A stretch of DNA of 64,000 nucleotides from Clostridia bacterium (lineage in GTDB: Bacteria; Bacillota; Clostridia; Oscillospirales; Acutalibacteraceae), in the NCBI GenBank assembly GCA_017397845.1, contig JAFQHU010000003.1, positions 248,001 through 312,000 on the forward strand. Direction: 5' to 3'. A model generated the notes under the pieces. The model saw only the letters and a program-made list of their open reading frames with translations. It ran no database searches and had not been told where the DNA came from. The stretch's first letter is position 1. The number at the start of each line of letters is the position of its first letter. Position numbers and translations under genes: made by a program. This document shows positions 24,908-34,148 of this stretch, in pieces.

Positions 24908-26008
24908 TCACTGAAAGTTGCCGTCATATTTATCGTAGTTAACCAAATATTCGTCAGCCACCGCACAGACATAAAAGTAAGCGTATCTCATATTATCCGG
25001 GCTGTCAGAATTATACTTTACAAAGAATCTGTAGTACGGTAAATACAGTTCAGGGTTGCTGTTAGTATAATAAATAAGATCTACATCAGCTATCGCTTCC
25101 TCCGACAGCTTACCGCCTGCGACCTGACTTTCATCTGCCGAGGAAATATATTCGCCTTTGAGAAGCTTTTCCTGTGCCTCTTGCCAGGTAATAATCGGAT
25201 AGTCAGCGAGCTTCAATGAAGAAGAAATAAAATCATCGTTCCTGCTGTTAGTATAGTTTTCACCTTTCACCTCATATCGACTTTGGAGATTAAAAGCGAT
25301 AATGTTATCTGAAAGTGCGTCGTGCTTACAGTAAAATCGTATTTCTTCGGAAAGCAACTCTCCGTCAACTGAATACTCTCTGTAAACACCGCTTATTTGT
25401 TCTGATTGGCTTCCACAGCAGAAACGTGTATGCTCAGATATCAGATGCTCATAGCCTTTTTTTATATTGAAGCTAATACCTGCACCGTTGGTCGAGACCT
25501 GCCCTTGCTCTGTATGCAGGATATAATTATAAATTTCATTTTCTTCCTCACCTGTAACCGCTTCACCGCTGATTATATCAAGTTTCAAAAACTCTGCAAA
25601 GGATTCTGCATGATTTTTCAGATCAGCTGTAGAATAATAGCTTTGAGATAATTTACCCTTATTGTAACGAAGATTTTTATAAACAGGTAATACTTCAAGC
25701 TTAGCATGTTTTGTCCATGGGTTTATGTCATCAGAATTTTTCAGACTGAGATCATCAGTACCCTCATAGCCCATACCCATTGGCTCAAAAATGATAGAGC
25801 TTACATCCAACTTAGCCGGATCAGAATGATTATCCGTGTAGACGTTCCATACAAAACTGCCTATCAATATCAGACATATGCAAGCGGCAATGCCGACACT
25901 CCAGCTGATTGTTTTTTTCTGACGGCTGTACATCTTATCCTGCATTGCCTCTTCGATGAGCCGTTCGTCAATTTTTCCGAGGATAACGAATAAATCCTCC
26001 CCCTTCAT
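24908..26008 (-). CDS. Membrane-anchored anti-sigma-like protein
   Basis: A 366-residue protein. The short cytoplasmic N-terminal helix region (about 1-33, DLFVILGKIDERLIEEAM) resembles the minimal anti-sigma segment of clostridial ECF partners. One membrane helix (about 34-56) and a roughly 300-residue extracytoplasmic domain follow. Its ATG overlaps the sigma factor stop (ATGA), the usual arrangement for a cognate pair. The outer domain has no motif I recognise. The expected role is to hold the sigma factor at the membrane until an external signal triggers release or proteolysis. Function rests on gene order and topology. Confidence 0.78.
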   Translation of the reverse strand: MKGEDLFVILGKIDERLIEEAMQDKMYSRQKKTISWSVGIAACICLILIGSFVWNVYTDNHSDPAKLDVSSIIFEPMGMGYEGTDDLSLKNSDDINPWTKHAKLEVLPVYKNLRYNKGKLSQSYYSTADLKNHAESFAEFLKLDIISGEAVTGEEENEIYNYILHTEQGQVSTNGAGISFNIKKGYEHLISEHTRFCCGSQSEQISGVYREYSVDGELLSEEIRFYCKHDALSDNIIAFNLQSRYEVKGENYTNSRNDDFISSSLKLADYPIITWQEAQEKLLKGEYISSADESQVAGGKLSEEAIADVDLIYYTNSNPELYLPYYRFFVKYNSDSPDNMRYAYFYVCAVADEYLVNYDKYDGNFQ

Positions 26009-26565
26009 ACTGCAATCCCTTCTTTCTCTAATTTTTCTTTTAGTTTTAATCTCATTCGGTAAAGAATGGACGTTACCGTACCCTCTTTCAGCGAAAAATC
26101 TTTTGCTATCTGCGAAACAGATTCACAATACCAATATCTGCGAAGAAAAATATTTCTGTTTGTTTCTTTCTGTGCTTTGAGAAATTCTTCGAGAAGTCTG
26201 ACAAGAAATTTCTCGTCGATTTTTTTCTCAACTGTCAATTCAGACGGAATACAGGCCTCCAGCTCCGAAAGAACAATATCAGCAACCGAGCCGCCGCATT
26301 TTTCGGCAGAATATGATTTATAGAGATTGATTGCCGAATTACGTGTTATTCTGCCAAGATATGCACGTAAACTTTTCGGTGATTTAGGCGGTATTGAGTT
26401 CCATGCTTTCAGATATGTATCATTTACACACTCTTCGCTGTCCTGATAGCTGAAAAGAATATTTTCTGCTATACGCATAAGATATCTCCCGTATTTTTCT
26501 GATGTTTTGTTTATAGCTTTTTCTGAACGGTCAAAATAAAGTTTTATGATATCAATGTCATCCAT
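26005..26565 (-). CDS. ECF-type RNA polymerase sigma factor
   Basis: A 186-residue sigma-70 family factor. Region 2 has YLMRIAENILFSYQDSEECV then NDTYLKAWNSIPP. Region 4 is a helix-turn-helix, RRYWYCESVSQIAKDFSLKE then GTVTSILYRMR. There is no region 3 or region 1.1. The start is the ATG 7 bases after AAAGGAGG, not the longer frame. It overlaps the membrane anti-sigma-like gene by 4 bases. I could not find a convincing autoregulatory ECF promoter upstream. The regulon is unknown. Confidence 0.92.
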   Translation of the reverse strand: MDDIDIIKLYFDRSEKAINKTSEKYGRYLMRIAENILFSYQDSEECVNDTYLKAWNSIPPKSPKSLRAYLGRITRNSAINLYKSYSAEKCGGSVADIVLSELEACIPSELTVEKKIDEKFLVRLLEEFLKAQKETNRNIFLRRYWYCESVSQIAKDFSLKEGTVTSILYRMRLKLKEKLEKEGIAV

Positions 26566-26718
26566 ATCTATCCTCCTTTCACCTATAAAGACAACAAAAA
26601 TCAGCTTACATTGCAAAAAATCATAAAATTATCTAATTTAAACTAATTAAAATGTAACTTACCTTCACTATCGGATATAAATACCTGCGTATATATGAAT
26701 ATATTCAAATAAATAAAA

Positions 26719-26766
26719 AATCCGAACCTTCTTTCTACACGGAAAATTTGGTTCGGATTTTTTAGT
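26719..26766. terminator. Terminator after tRNA-Leu
   Basis: An 11-bp stem, arms AAATCCGAACC and GGTTCGGATTT, with T runs on both strands; it lies just after the tRNA-Leu CCA on the minus strand. Confidence 0.85.
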
Positions 26767-26767
26767 T

Positions 26768-26852
26768 TGGTGCGGGTAACAGGGATCGAACCTGCATGTC
26801 TTGCGACACAAGAACCTAAATCTTGCGTGTATGCCAATTTCACCATACCCGC
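26768..26852 (-). tRNA. tRNA-Leu (TAG)
   Basis: An 85-nt class II tRNA with a long variable arm. Acceptor stem GCGGGTA/TACCCGC, anticodon stem CAAGA/TCTTG with loop TTTAGGT (anticodon TAG), T-loop GGTTCGATCC, and encoded CCA. Confidence 0.96.
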
Positions 26853-26895
26853 AAAAAATATGTAAGAGCGAATACGCAACCATAATATATCCCGC

Positions 26896-27040
26896 TATGC
26901 CGGAAATGATGTGTATAACCTGCTCAAGGCAGGGTGGTGATAGCGAGTCAGGTTCACGCTCCCTTCGTCCGCCACAAGAGCGGGAGGTCTGCAATCCGCT
27001 GACAAAGCATCTCTCCGTTTAATAACGTGTTGGGTTATAA
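26896..27040 (-). ncRNA. Candidate structured RNA (three-way junction), strand uncertain
   Basis: This gap between tRNA-Leu and the DUF1292 gene is much richer in GC than its flanks and has no credible ORF. It folds with nested complementarity (minus-strand reading). The closing stem is CGGA+GATG with CATC+TCCG (27008-27018 with 26898-26909). The long arm is GTCAG/CTGAC enclosing CTCCC/GGGAG. A hairpin CCTGC/GCAGG forms the third arm. An outer GTTATAACC/GGTTATAC pairing is an alternative. Minus is preferred because a tRNA and terminator follow on that strand. Short matches to SRP (TGCAATCCGCT), TPP and FMN elements exist but none is complete. I do not recognise the family. Confidence 0.5.
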
Positions 27041-27096
27041 CTATCATAATTATCGAACAAAGCAGGATACTATTATTCTATTCAGTTCACGCATAA

Positions 27097-27411
27097 TTAT
27101 TCAGCAGAATCCTCTGCTTCGTATTTTTCGATGAGCCTGTCTTCAATGATGTTGCCGATTTCATTGAACTCTTTTTCGTCCTCAATCTGTACAAGATAGG
27201 TTTCACCGTCTTCTTCGATTACCTTGAGAATAAGAACCTCACCGTCATCATCTAAAATTTCGGTCTCGTTGTCATAAACAGGAAGGAGTGCGACATATCT
27301 GTTTCCTTCTTCTGTTTCAACTCTGTCAATTTCCTCAAACAAATGCTCAACACCGTCATCATCGATAACGGTAACTATATCCTCCATGTAAAGCTCTTCG
27401 TCTTTATTCAT
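27097..27411 (-). CDS. DUF1292 family protein (YrzB-like)
   Basis: A 104-residue, highly acidic small protein. The pattern VTVIDDDGVEHLFEEIDRVE, then YVALLPVYD and LILKVIEEDGETYL, is the DUF1292/YrzB signature. Members are usually 80-105 residues and often sit with ruvX and alaS in Firmicutes; here it stands alone with its own promoter. No biochemical role is established for the family. It is cytoplasmic, without membrane segments. Confidence 0.9.
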   Translation of the reverse strand: MNKDEELYMEDIVTVIDDDGVEHLFEEIDRVETEEGNRYVALLPVYDNETEILDDDGEVLILKVIEEDGETYLVQIEDEKEFNEIGNIIEDRLIEKYEAEDSAE

Positions 27412-27441
27412 CTAAAACACCTCGTTTCGTTAACTATATAT

Positions 27442-27470
27442 ATTTTAATATTTTACTTATCTGTTGTCAA
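27442..27470 (-). promoter_or_regulatory. Promoter of the DUF1292 gene
   Basis: Minus strand TTGACA, 17-base spacer, TAAAAT. Confidence 0.75.
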
Positions 27471-27487
27471 TATTCAAAGAGAATTTT

Positions 27488-28315
27488 CTATATTTTTTCT
27501 TCAATAAATCCACTTTTGGTGAGATGCCAGATACTCTTAAATCCGCAATTTTTACAGTACAGCTTGGCCTCATCAAACATATAGTCGAGTGCTTCCGTGC
27601 AGTGTGCATCACTTGTAACGGTAACCCTCGCTCCCCTCTCACATATTCTTTTTAAAATAAAAGAGGCAGGGTACGGCGTTTCATTACCGCAACGGAACAT
27701 GGCACCGGTGTTAACCTCAAATATAATGTACGGCTTATTGTCAATAATATAATCGACCCATCTGAGAGCACTTTTTTGATATTCAGGATTATTTTCATCA
27801 AAAAGGCAACCGCTTCTATTGAATTTCGTGATAAGATCAAAATGTCCGACAACGTCTGTTTTATTGTCAACAACAAATGCAGCAAGATTTTTAAAATATT
27901 CCTCTGCCATCTTGTACCAATCACCGTCATATTCTGCATTTACGCACTCAGTCAGCTCTTCCGCCGTATAGTCAATGGAATAAATTCTCTTTTTTCCGTG
28001 TATCTGATGCACAGAAGATAGTATATAATCAAAAGAGTATTCTTTATTGATTTCATAATCGGCATCAAGCTCAATACCGCAAAAAACATCGATTTTATCG
28101 GCATATTCTTTTTTCAAAGAGTTTATCTCAAAAAAATATTTATCCAAATTTTCCTGTGTCATTGCCCATGTATTTGAAAAATTCATAGGCGCATGTCCCG
28201 AAAAACCGATAGCCGAAAATCCTTTTTTTACAGCACAGTCAATCATTTCACGGGCAGTATTTTTACCGTCACAGTATACTGTATGAGTATGACAGTTTGA
28301 TTTAAAATTAGTCAT
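27488..28315 (-). CDS. hisK: Histidinol-phosphatase, PHP family
   Basis: A 275-residue metal-dependent phosphatase that removes phosphate from L-histidinol phosphate, the penultimate step of histidine synthesis. PHP motifs: CHTHTVYCDG near the N-terminus, GFSGHAPMNFS, GIELDADY, VVGHFDLI and the final TSDAHC. Start at the ATG preceded by AAAGG; a frame eight codons longer is disfavoured. No other his genes are near, so specificity for histidinol phosphate is inferred from family resemblance, and other PHP phosphatases are possible. A hairpin (ATCCCTGC/GCAGGGAT, 28344-28365) lies between it and the mannosidase gene upstream. Confidence 0.88.
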   Translation of the reverse strand: MTNFKSNCHTHTVYCDGKNTAREMIDCAVKKGFSAIGFSGHAPMNFSNTWAMTQENLDKYFFEINSLKKEYADKIDVFCGIELDADYEINKEYSFDYILSSVHQIHGKKRIYSIDYTAEELTECVNAEYDGDWYKMAEEYFKNLAAFVVDNKTDVVGHFDLITKFNRSGCLFDENNPEYQKSALRWVDYIIDNKPYIIFEVNTGAMFRCGNETPYPASFILKRICERGARVTVTSDAHCTEALDYMFDEAKLYCKNCGFKSIWHLTKSGFIEEKI

Positions 28316-28343
28316 ATTATCAACCTTTTCAATCAACAATCCC

Positions 28344-28366
28344 TGCCGAAAAAGCAGGGATTGGAA
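28344..28366 (-). other. Hairpin between the mannosidase gene and hisK
   Basis: Perfect ATCCCTGC/GCAGGGAT stem with a 7-base loop. No T tract follows on the minus strand, so it is more likely an intercistronic or mRNA-stabilising hairpin than a full terminator. Confidence 0.5.
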
Positions 28367-28369
28367 TTT

Positions 28370-31300
28370 TTATGATTTATTGGGAGTTTTCTTCCACTTT
28401 TTCATTTGCTTTTTATGGTTCTTTTTCTCTTTGCGTGACATCTGATAATCGAACTTTCTATCGCTTATTCTGTCATAAAGAGCAGACTCAAGTTTGGCGT
28501 AATTTTCATCACTGCTCTGTGAGGCCGCGAGAATGATAAGACCGTTATCTTCGGGGAGAGTGACAACAGAAGCATCTGCAATATCTATCTCGTACATAAA
28601 GAAATATATCTGCGAAGCAACATTGTCTCCATGGGGTAAGTGAGTATGCGTATACTCTATAGCCAACTTATCGGTTTTAACGTTTGCAACCTCAGCAAGA
28701 TTGTAAAGATCCCATTTACCTATTCTTTCATCGATTGACTGTACCTTTACCGGTACTGTCCTGTCATCAACTTTGAATTCATAAACCTTATCACCGTAGA
28801 GGGAAGCACCGACGAAATAAAGCTTTTTACCGTAAACATTTATCTGCTGACCGGCACAAATAAGAGCATTGTTTCCCTCGCCCCAAATGTCGCCTGTTTC
28901 GAATTTAACACCTGCACAGTCGATTGTTTTGGGAACAAGTTCACCGGGTATTGAAACATTGATTGTCGGAATTGCTGTAGCGCTTCTGTTATGATTAAAT
29001 GTTACAACGTCAATATTATAAGGAAGTTCAACTTTTACCGCAGCTTTTTTGTTCGCCACCTTGCTGTCAGTAAGAGTGACAGCAAATGTTTTTACTTCAT
29101 ATGGATCGAGATCAAAGACCAATTTTCCGTCAACAACAGTTGCAGGGCCGATATCCTCTTCCATACCGTTGACAGCTTTGGCGGTGGCAATACCTTTACC
29201 TAATGTGAATTCCACACCTCTTACCTTTTTGTTGGCACCTTCATTGAATCTTACGATAATGCAATCATCTGCTTCTGACTTTTTGATAGCACGGACAATA
29301 ACATCCTTATCATTTATCGCACCGAAGGAATACTCACTTGCAAGAGCACCGGTATGATTATTAGTTACAAAGACAGTAAGCGGCTGATTGAAAAATCTTG
29401 CATAAAGCTGAGTGCCGTTATCATACTCGCCTTTGTGGGAGTAAATGGCATATCCGTATCTGTTAAGACCGAAATCCATCATACCCTGTACGCTGTCATG
29501 TCTGTAATACTGTTTGGGTGAATGAAGAACTGTAAGACGGAGACTCCTTTCATCCTTCATTATCCAACCGTATTTTGAATCACTGAACACAGATACGCCG
29601 TAAACACCCGATTTATCGGTTATATCTGCCCATTTCTGAGCGGGTACCTCATAAAGCTTTTTGTTTGCCTTTTCCCTTTTAATAGCACCGAGACCAAGGT
29701 CAAATGTTGCTTTTTTATTGCTGACATTGAAATAGAAGCCATTATGAAGTGTTTTGCAAAATTCTCTCCACTCAACCTCGTTACGGACCGAAACATAAGG
29801 ACAACCGGCAACAAGAGAAACATAATATGTAAACGTTGACTTGCTTACCTTCTGCTCAACCTTGAGAGTAACTCTTACGGGACCTTTTTCGATAAGCGTG
29901 CATTTACCCTTACCGGCAAATTCCCAAGGATATTTGCAAACCTCTTTATATCTCAATTCCCAAGCTGCGTACTCGCCTGCGCCCTTATATTTGTTCAGTT
30001 CGAATCTGACAGGCTTTTTGAGAATTTCAGTATCATCGAGAGTTTTATCAATAATAGACGATATGTCACCGTCGGAATTTACACTGACGATATATTTAAA
30101 GTTTTCGATCGAACGTCCCGAACAGCGAAGCCCCGTATTCATTTTACAGGGAACATCACTTCCGACGACATCGAGAACCTTAAAGCCTAAAGCGGGAATA
30201 TAATCAGCGACGCTTACAGACATTTTGCCGTCTTTGATATAATTTACCTGAGAAGGAATCTCTTTGCCGTTTTTATCAAATACACGCACGAACTCTTTCT
30301 CACCGGCATCAATAACAAAGTCAACCTCACCCATTCTGCCATGCTCAACAGTATTGTTGATTACGATAGCAGTACCTTTGGTCCAGGAGGTATCCATGTT
30401 TTTAATTATTTCAGAAGCCGCACCCTCATAAGCGTTTGAAAGCTGATTCGCACTGAGCACATAATCATTCCAGGAACGCTGATAAACACGTTCAACAGAT
30501 GTGCCCGTGATATCATCATGGAAGGTGTGGGCAAGTGTTCTTTTCCAGCCTTTGTCTATTTCAGTTTTAGGATACTCCGCACCGACAAGAGCTTCTGCAG
30601 CTATCGACATACGCTCAGCCATATCGGCGATTTCTTCATTTCTGCGGTTATATCTTTTACTGAAAGAACGGGAAACATATGAGCCTACACCGTGGTCAGT
30701 CATAAGAAGTTCGTTTTCCCATTTAGGAAGTTTTTCAAATTCCGTCTGAGAAAGAGATGAAATATCATCAAAAAATTCAGAGGGTGAAGATGATACAACC
30801 TTGATTTCAGATGAATCGTTCTTTCTTATTTCTTCGCAAACGGTTTTAACGGACTGTTCCTTCGGTGCGCCGCCCACATCGCCTACACCGTGATAGGCAA
30901 ATGTAACGGGGAGATCATATTCTTTAATATTATTATAAAGCTTTTTTGTAAGCCCGCTGTTTGTACGAACCTTTTTGAATGTGGTGCAGTATGATTTTGC
31001 GTTAAGCGATGCGAGAGCACATTTTCCGTTTACACCGTACCAACGACCGATATCAAAGGGAATACCGTAAGCACTTCCCCAAGAAAGCTTTTGTGTTGAA
31101 AAGCCTTTAATACCAGCGTGTTCAATAATCGAAGGAAGAGCCCAACCGAAACCGAAGCAATCAGGAAGGAAAATATCGTTGCTCTTTTTTCCGAATTTCT
31201 TTTCAAAATATTTGTTGCCGTAAAGGATGTTTCTAAAAAGAGCCTCCGGTGAAGGAACATTCACGTCACCGTTTTCAAAGCTGCTGCCTGTAACGTTCCA

Positions 31301-31540
31301 TCTGCCCTCTTCAACATACTTCCTGAGCTGTTCAAACTTTTCGGGATAATACTCCTCCATAAGCTCATATCTGTAAGAGCCTTCAAAATTAAACTGATAC
31401 TCAGGATATTTCTCAAATAATTTAAAGTTTTCATCGAGAGTAGCAGGAATACACACGTTTATTACATGTTCGAAATCCCAATTCCATACCGTATCAAGAT
31501 GAGCAGTTGCAATGGTATAAATTTTTTTGTCCTTATTCAT
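28370..31540 (-). CDS. Alpha-mannosidase, GH38
   Basis: A 1056-residue cytoplasmic exo-alpha-mannosidase. The catalytic domain begins TIATAHLDTVWNWD (zinc-binding H-x-D). The nucleophile Asp is in LPDCFGFGWALPS, and later metal ligands are near HTFHDDITGT, where the middle three-helix bundle begins. C-terminal beta-sandwich domains follow (about 450-1000), and a short Lys-rich tail ends the protein. Length matches bacterial GH38 enzymes. Start at the inner ATG with GAGGTG close before it. It shares a promoter with a small four-helix membrane protein upstream. The likely substrate is mannose from host or fungal N-glycans. Confidence 0.94.
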   Translation of the reverse strand: MNKDKKIYTIATAHLDTVWNWDFEHVINVCIPATLDENFKLFEKYPEYQFNFEGSYRYELMEEYYPEKFEQLRKYVEEGRWNVTGSSFENGDVNVPSPEALFRNILYGNKYFEKKFGKKSNDIFLPDCFGFGWALPSIIEHAGIKGFSTQKLSWGSAYGIPFDIGRWYGVNGKCALASLNAKSYCTTFKKVRTNSGLTKKLYNNIKEYDLPVTFAYHGVGDVGGAPKEQSVKTVCEEIRKNDSSEIKVVSSSPSEFFDDISSLSQTEFEKLPKWENELLMTDHGVGSYVSRSFSKRYNRRNEEIADMAERMSIAAEALVGAEYPKTEIDKGWKRTLAHTFHDDITGTSVERVYQRSWNDYVLSANQLSNAYEGAASEIIKNMDTSWTKGTAIVINNTVEHGRMGEVDFVIDAGEKEFVRVFDKNGKEIPSQVNYIKDGKMSVSVADYIPALGFKVLDVVGSDVPCKMNTGLRCSGRSIENFKYIVSVNSDGDISSIIDKTLDDTEILKKPVRFELNKYKGAGEYAAWELRYKEVCKYPWEFAGKGKCTLIEKGPVRVTLKVEQKVSKSTFTYYVSLVAGCPYVSVRNEVEWREFCKTLHNGFYFNVSNKKATFDLGLGAIKREKANKKLYEVPAQKWADITDKSGVYGVSVFSDSKYGWIMKDERSLRLTVLHSPKQYYRHDSVQGMMDFGLNRYGYAIYSHKGEYDNGTQLYARFFNQPLTVFVTNNHTGALASEYSFGAINDKDVIVRAIKKSEADDCIIVRFNEGANKKVRGVEFTLGKGIATAKAVNGMEEDIGPATVVDGKLVFDLDPYEVKTFAVTLTDSKVANKKAAVKVELPYNIDVVTFNHNRSATAIPTINVSIPGELVPKTIDCAGVKFETGDIWGEGNNALICAGQQINVYGKKLYFVGASLYGDKVYEFKVDDRTVPVKVQSIDERIGKWDLYNLAEVANVKTDKLAIEYTHTHLPHGDNVASQIYFFMYEIDIADASVVTLPEDNGLIILAASQSSDENYAKLESALYDRISDRKFDYQMSRKEKKNHKKQMKKWKKTPNKS

Positions 31541-31595
31541 AATGCACCTCATGTCAGAGTTTTTATTAGTGCGTTAAAAACGCAGATTTACATAA

Positions 31596-32063
31596 TTATT
31601 TTCTTGCAGTGGCAAAAATGTAAATATTCCCTGCGGCATAAAGAACCGCCGCTGCAATATTAACAGAGCCAAGTACATTCCACACCGAATCACCGAGCGG
31701 AGCAACAAAGCCGAGCGACATTTGATAAAAAAACATAGCCGCAGATGTGCCGCACACAAAAACTAGAAGCACAGCCGAAACGATAAATATAACAAGCTGA
31801 ACAACAGAATTTTTGACAAGAGCTTTATCAGTGAGACCGCCTATAATATACACCACAGCCGCAATTAAAGCACACACCGGAGATGCGGCAAGGAAAAACA
31901 GACCGTCCTTTGCCGAATGTTCGATGCCGTTGGCAATGTCAGATACAGGAACATATTTGTATAAAATGACGCTGACAGCAATCAGCACAAGAGCTAAGGT
32001 TGCAGCTATGATATATGCTGCACCGCAGTTTTGCTTTGCACGTTCTTTGGAAACACTACTCAT
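31596..32063 (-). CDS. Four-helix membrane protein, function unknown
   Basis: A 155-residue hydrophobic protein with four predicted membrane helices (about 13-35, 53-75, 83-110, 130-152) and no charged active-site-like motif. It is the first gene of a unit with the GH38 alpha-mannosidase (55-base gap), under the promoter at 32102-32130. I do not recognise a family. Co-transcription suggests, but does not prove, a link with glycan use. Confidence 0.8.
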   Translation of the reverse strand: MSSVSKERAKQNCGAAYIIAATLALVLIAVSVILYKYVPVSDIANGIEHSAKDGLFFLAASPVCALIAAVVYIIGGLTDKALVKNSVVQLVIFIVSAVLLVFVCGTSAAMFFYQMSLGFVAPLGDSVWNVLGSVNIAAAVLYAAGNIYIFATARK

Positions 32064-32101
32064 GTTTTCACCTCTTTACATATTTCTCCTATTTTATGTT
32101 G

Positions 32102-32130
32102 ATTTTACCACAACGGTAATTCATTTTCAA
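32102..32130 (-). promoter_or_regulatory. Promoter of the membrane protein/GH38 unit
   Basis: Minus strand TTGAAA, 17-base spacer, TAAAAT. Confidence 0.75.
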
Positions 32131-32166
32131 CAATTTATTTGATTTATTTTATAAAAAAATATAAAA

Positions 32167-32200
32167 ACTGTGCCCTGCCGCCAAAATCGGAGGCAGGACA
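32167..32200 (-). terminator. Terminator of the rnj-ftsH operon
   Basis: Minus strand GTCCTGCC...GGCAGGGC stem followed by ACAGTTTTT, just after the ftsH stop. Confidence 0.8.
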
Positions 32201-32205
32201 AGCCT

Positions 32206-34134
32206 TTATTCGGTTATTTCTTCCGTGGGTATTGCTGTTTCTTTCTCTTCAGCATCATCCCCGGTATATTCACCCTTCATAAGCTTAAGGAAGGTTTCAC
32301 CGTCAACCTTTTCGTGTATGATAAGATACTCAGCCACAACAGTAAGCTTTTCATGATTTCTTTCGATAATATCATGACATCTGTTATAGGAGTCAGTAAT
32401 GATTTTTTTGACCTCAGCATCAATATCTGAAGCGATCTGCTCAGAATAATTTCTGATATTATTATAATCCTTACCGAGAAATACCTCATGATTGGATGAG
32501 CCGTACATAATGGGACCGAGCTCATCGCTCATACCGTAACGTGTTACCATACCACGTGCAATTTCAGTCGCTCTTTCAATATCATTGGAAGCACCCGTAG
32601 AAATATCACCTATAACAACCTTTTCTGCTACACGGCCGCCTAAAAGAACAACGATATCATCAAGCATATCATTCTTTGAACGGTAGCTTCTGTCCTCAGA
32701 AGGAAGGCTCATGGTAAAGCCGCCCGCCATACCTGTGGGCACAATGGAAATTTGATGAACAGGATCCTGACCCGGTGTAAAGTAGGTTGCAAGTGCATGG
32801 CCTGCCTCATGATAAGCGGTAAGCCTTTTTTCTTTATCACTCATTTTACGGGATTTCTTTTCGGTACCGACCACACACTTAATGGTGGCTTGCTCGATTT
32901 CATCCATTGTGATTGCTTTTTTATTTCTTTTTGCAGCGAGAAGCGCTGCTTCATTAAGAAGGTTTTCAAGATCAGCGCCCGTAAAGCCTGCTGTGGACTG
33001 TGCGATAACTTTAAGCTCGACATCAGGAGCGAGAGGCTTATTCTTTGCGTGAACTTTCAATATCTCTTCTCTGCCTTTTACATCGGGAGCTCCTACAGTG
33101 AGCTGTCTGTCAAATCTGCCGGGGCGTAAAAGAGCGGGATCAAGAATATCAGGTCTGTTTGTGGCAGCGATGATAATAACACCTTCATTGGCACCAAAGC
33201 CGTCCATTTCAATAAGGAGCTGATTAAGTGTCTGCTCTCTTTCGTCATGTCCGCCACCCATACCGGCTCCGCGGTGACGACCAACAGCGTCAATTTCGTC
33301 AATAAAGAGAATGGAGGGTGCGTTTTTCTTTGCCTGATCAAAAAGGTCTCTCACACGTGATGCACCGACACCGACATACATTTCGACGAAATCAGAACCT
33401 GAAATAGAAAAGAAAGGAACACCCGCTTCACCCGCTACAGCACGAGCCAGAAGAGTTTTACCCGTACCCGGAGGTCCGACAAGAAGTACGCCTTTGGGAA
33501 TTCTGGCACCTAACTGATTGAATTTTTCGGGAGAACGTAAAAAATCAACGATTTCTTCAAGCTCAGCCTTCTCTTCATCAGCACCTGCCACATCCTTGAA
33601 AGTGGTCTTTCTCTTCTCATCCTTACCGAGCTTTACCCTTGCCTTACCGAATGAAAGAGTACGATTGTTTTCATTCATTATGTTCTGACCCATTTTACGG
33701 TAAATATAGAACATAAATGCAACAAGCATTAGACTCAGAAGTGTCATCGGGAGCATACTTGCCCACCAGGAGCCGTTGGAGCCTCTGATATAGTCATATT
33801 TTATGGGAGTTTCAGAGGTGAGATTATATTCGGTGATGTAGTCATGAACATCTCTGAGAAAGATATCCACATTAGGAACTGTATAATTTACATATTCCTC
33901 ACTGTCTTTGAGAGAATATCTGAGGGCACCGCTGGAAAGATTGAGAGAATATTCATCAACCTCACCGTTTCGGAAAAGCTGTACAATTTGATAATACTGA
34001 GGCTTTTCATTCTTTTGACCGTCGCCGGTAAAATACGCAAGGGAAATCACCAGAAGAACAGGGATAATGATATAAAGCAGATTACCCCACTTCTGATTTC
34101 CCGCCTTCACCGGGCTGCTGTTATTATTTTCCAA
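32206..34134 (-). CDS. ftsH: ATP-dependent zinc metalloprotease FtsH
   Basis: A 642-residue membrane AAA+ protease for quality control of membrane and regulatory proteins, working as a hexamer. Two membrane helices (about 17-36 and 122-145) flank a short extracellular domain. The AAA+ module has Walker A GPPGTGKT (220-227), the pore loop ([12 protein letters not shown]), Walker [13 protein letters not shown] and the second region of homology [20 protein letters not shown]. The protease has HEAGH with a distal Asp. It is the last gene of the operon, 14 bases after hpt; the tilS-hpt-ftsH order is widespread in Firmicutes. Confidence 0.98.
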   Translation of the reverse strand: MENNNSSPVKAGNQKWGNLLYIIIPVLLVISLAYFTGDGQKNEKPQYYQIVQLFRNGEVDEYSLNLSSGALRYSLKDSEEYVNYTVPNVDIFLRDVHDYITEYNLTSETPIKYDYIRGSNGSWWASMLPMTLLSLMLVAFMFYIYRKMGQNIMNENNRTLSFGKARVKLGKDEKRKTTFKDVAGADEEKAELEEIVDFLRSPEKFNQLGARIPKGVLLVGPPGTGKTLLARAVAGEAGVPFFSISGSDFVEMYVGVGASRVRDLFDQAKKNAPSILFIDEIDAVGRHRGAGMGGGHDEREQTLNQLLIEMDGFGANEGVIIIAATNRPDILDPALLRPGRFDRQLTVGAPDVKGREEILKVHAKNKPLAPDVELKVIAQSTAGFTGADLENLLNEAALLAAKRNKKAITMDEIEQATIKCVVGTEKKSRKMSDKEKRLTAYHEAGHALATYFTPGQDPVHQISIVPTGMAGGFTMSLPSEDRSYRSKNDMLDDIVVLLGGRVAEKVVIGDISTGASNDIERATEIARGMVTRYGMSDELGPIMYGSSNHEVFLGKDYNNIRNYSEQIASDIDAEVKKIITDSYNRCHDIIERNHEKLTVVAEYLIIHEKVDGETFLKLMKGEYTGDDAEEKETAIPTEEITE

Positions 34135-34148
34135 TATATAATCACTCC

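Noticed and set aside
26925..26950. GGCAGGGTGGTGATAGCG on the plus strand, reminiscent of a T-box or FMN element
   Set aside because: The T-box core GGTGGTACCGCG is broken, and there is no plus-strand gene downstream for it to control.
26643..26994. Two minus-strand frames (78 and 108 codons)
   Set aside because: They translate through tRNA-Leu and the structured RNA candidate; not coding.
26958..27018. TGCAATCCGCT, shared with SRP RNA Alu domains
   Set aside because: The essential SRP domain IV (GGAAGGAAGCAGC) is absent within reach on either strand.
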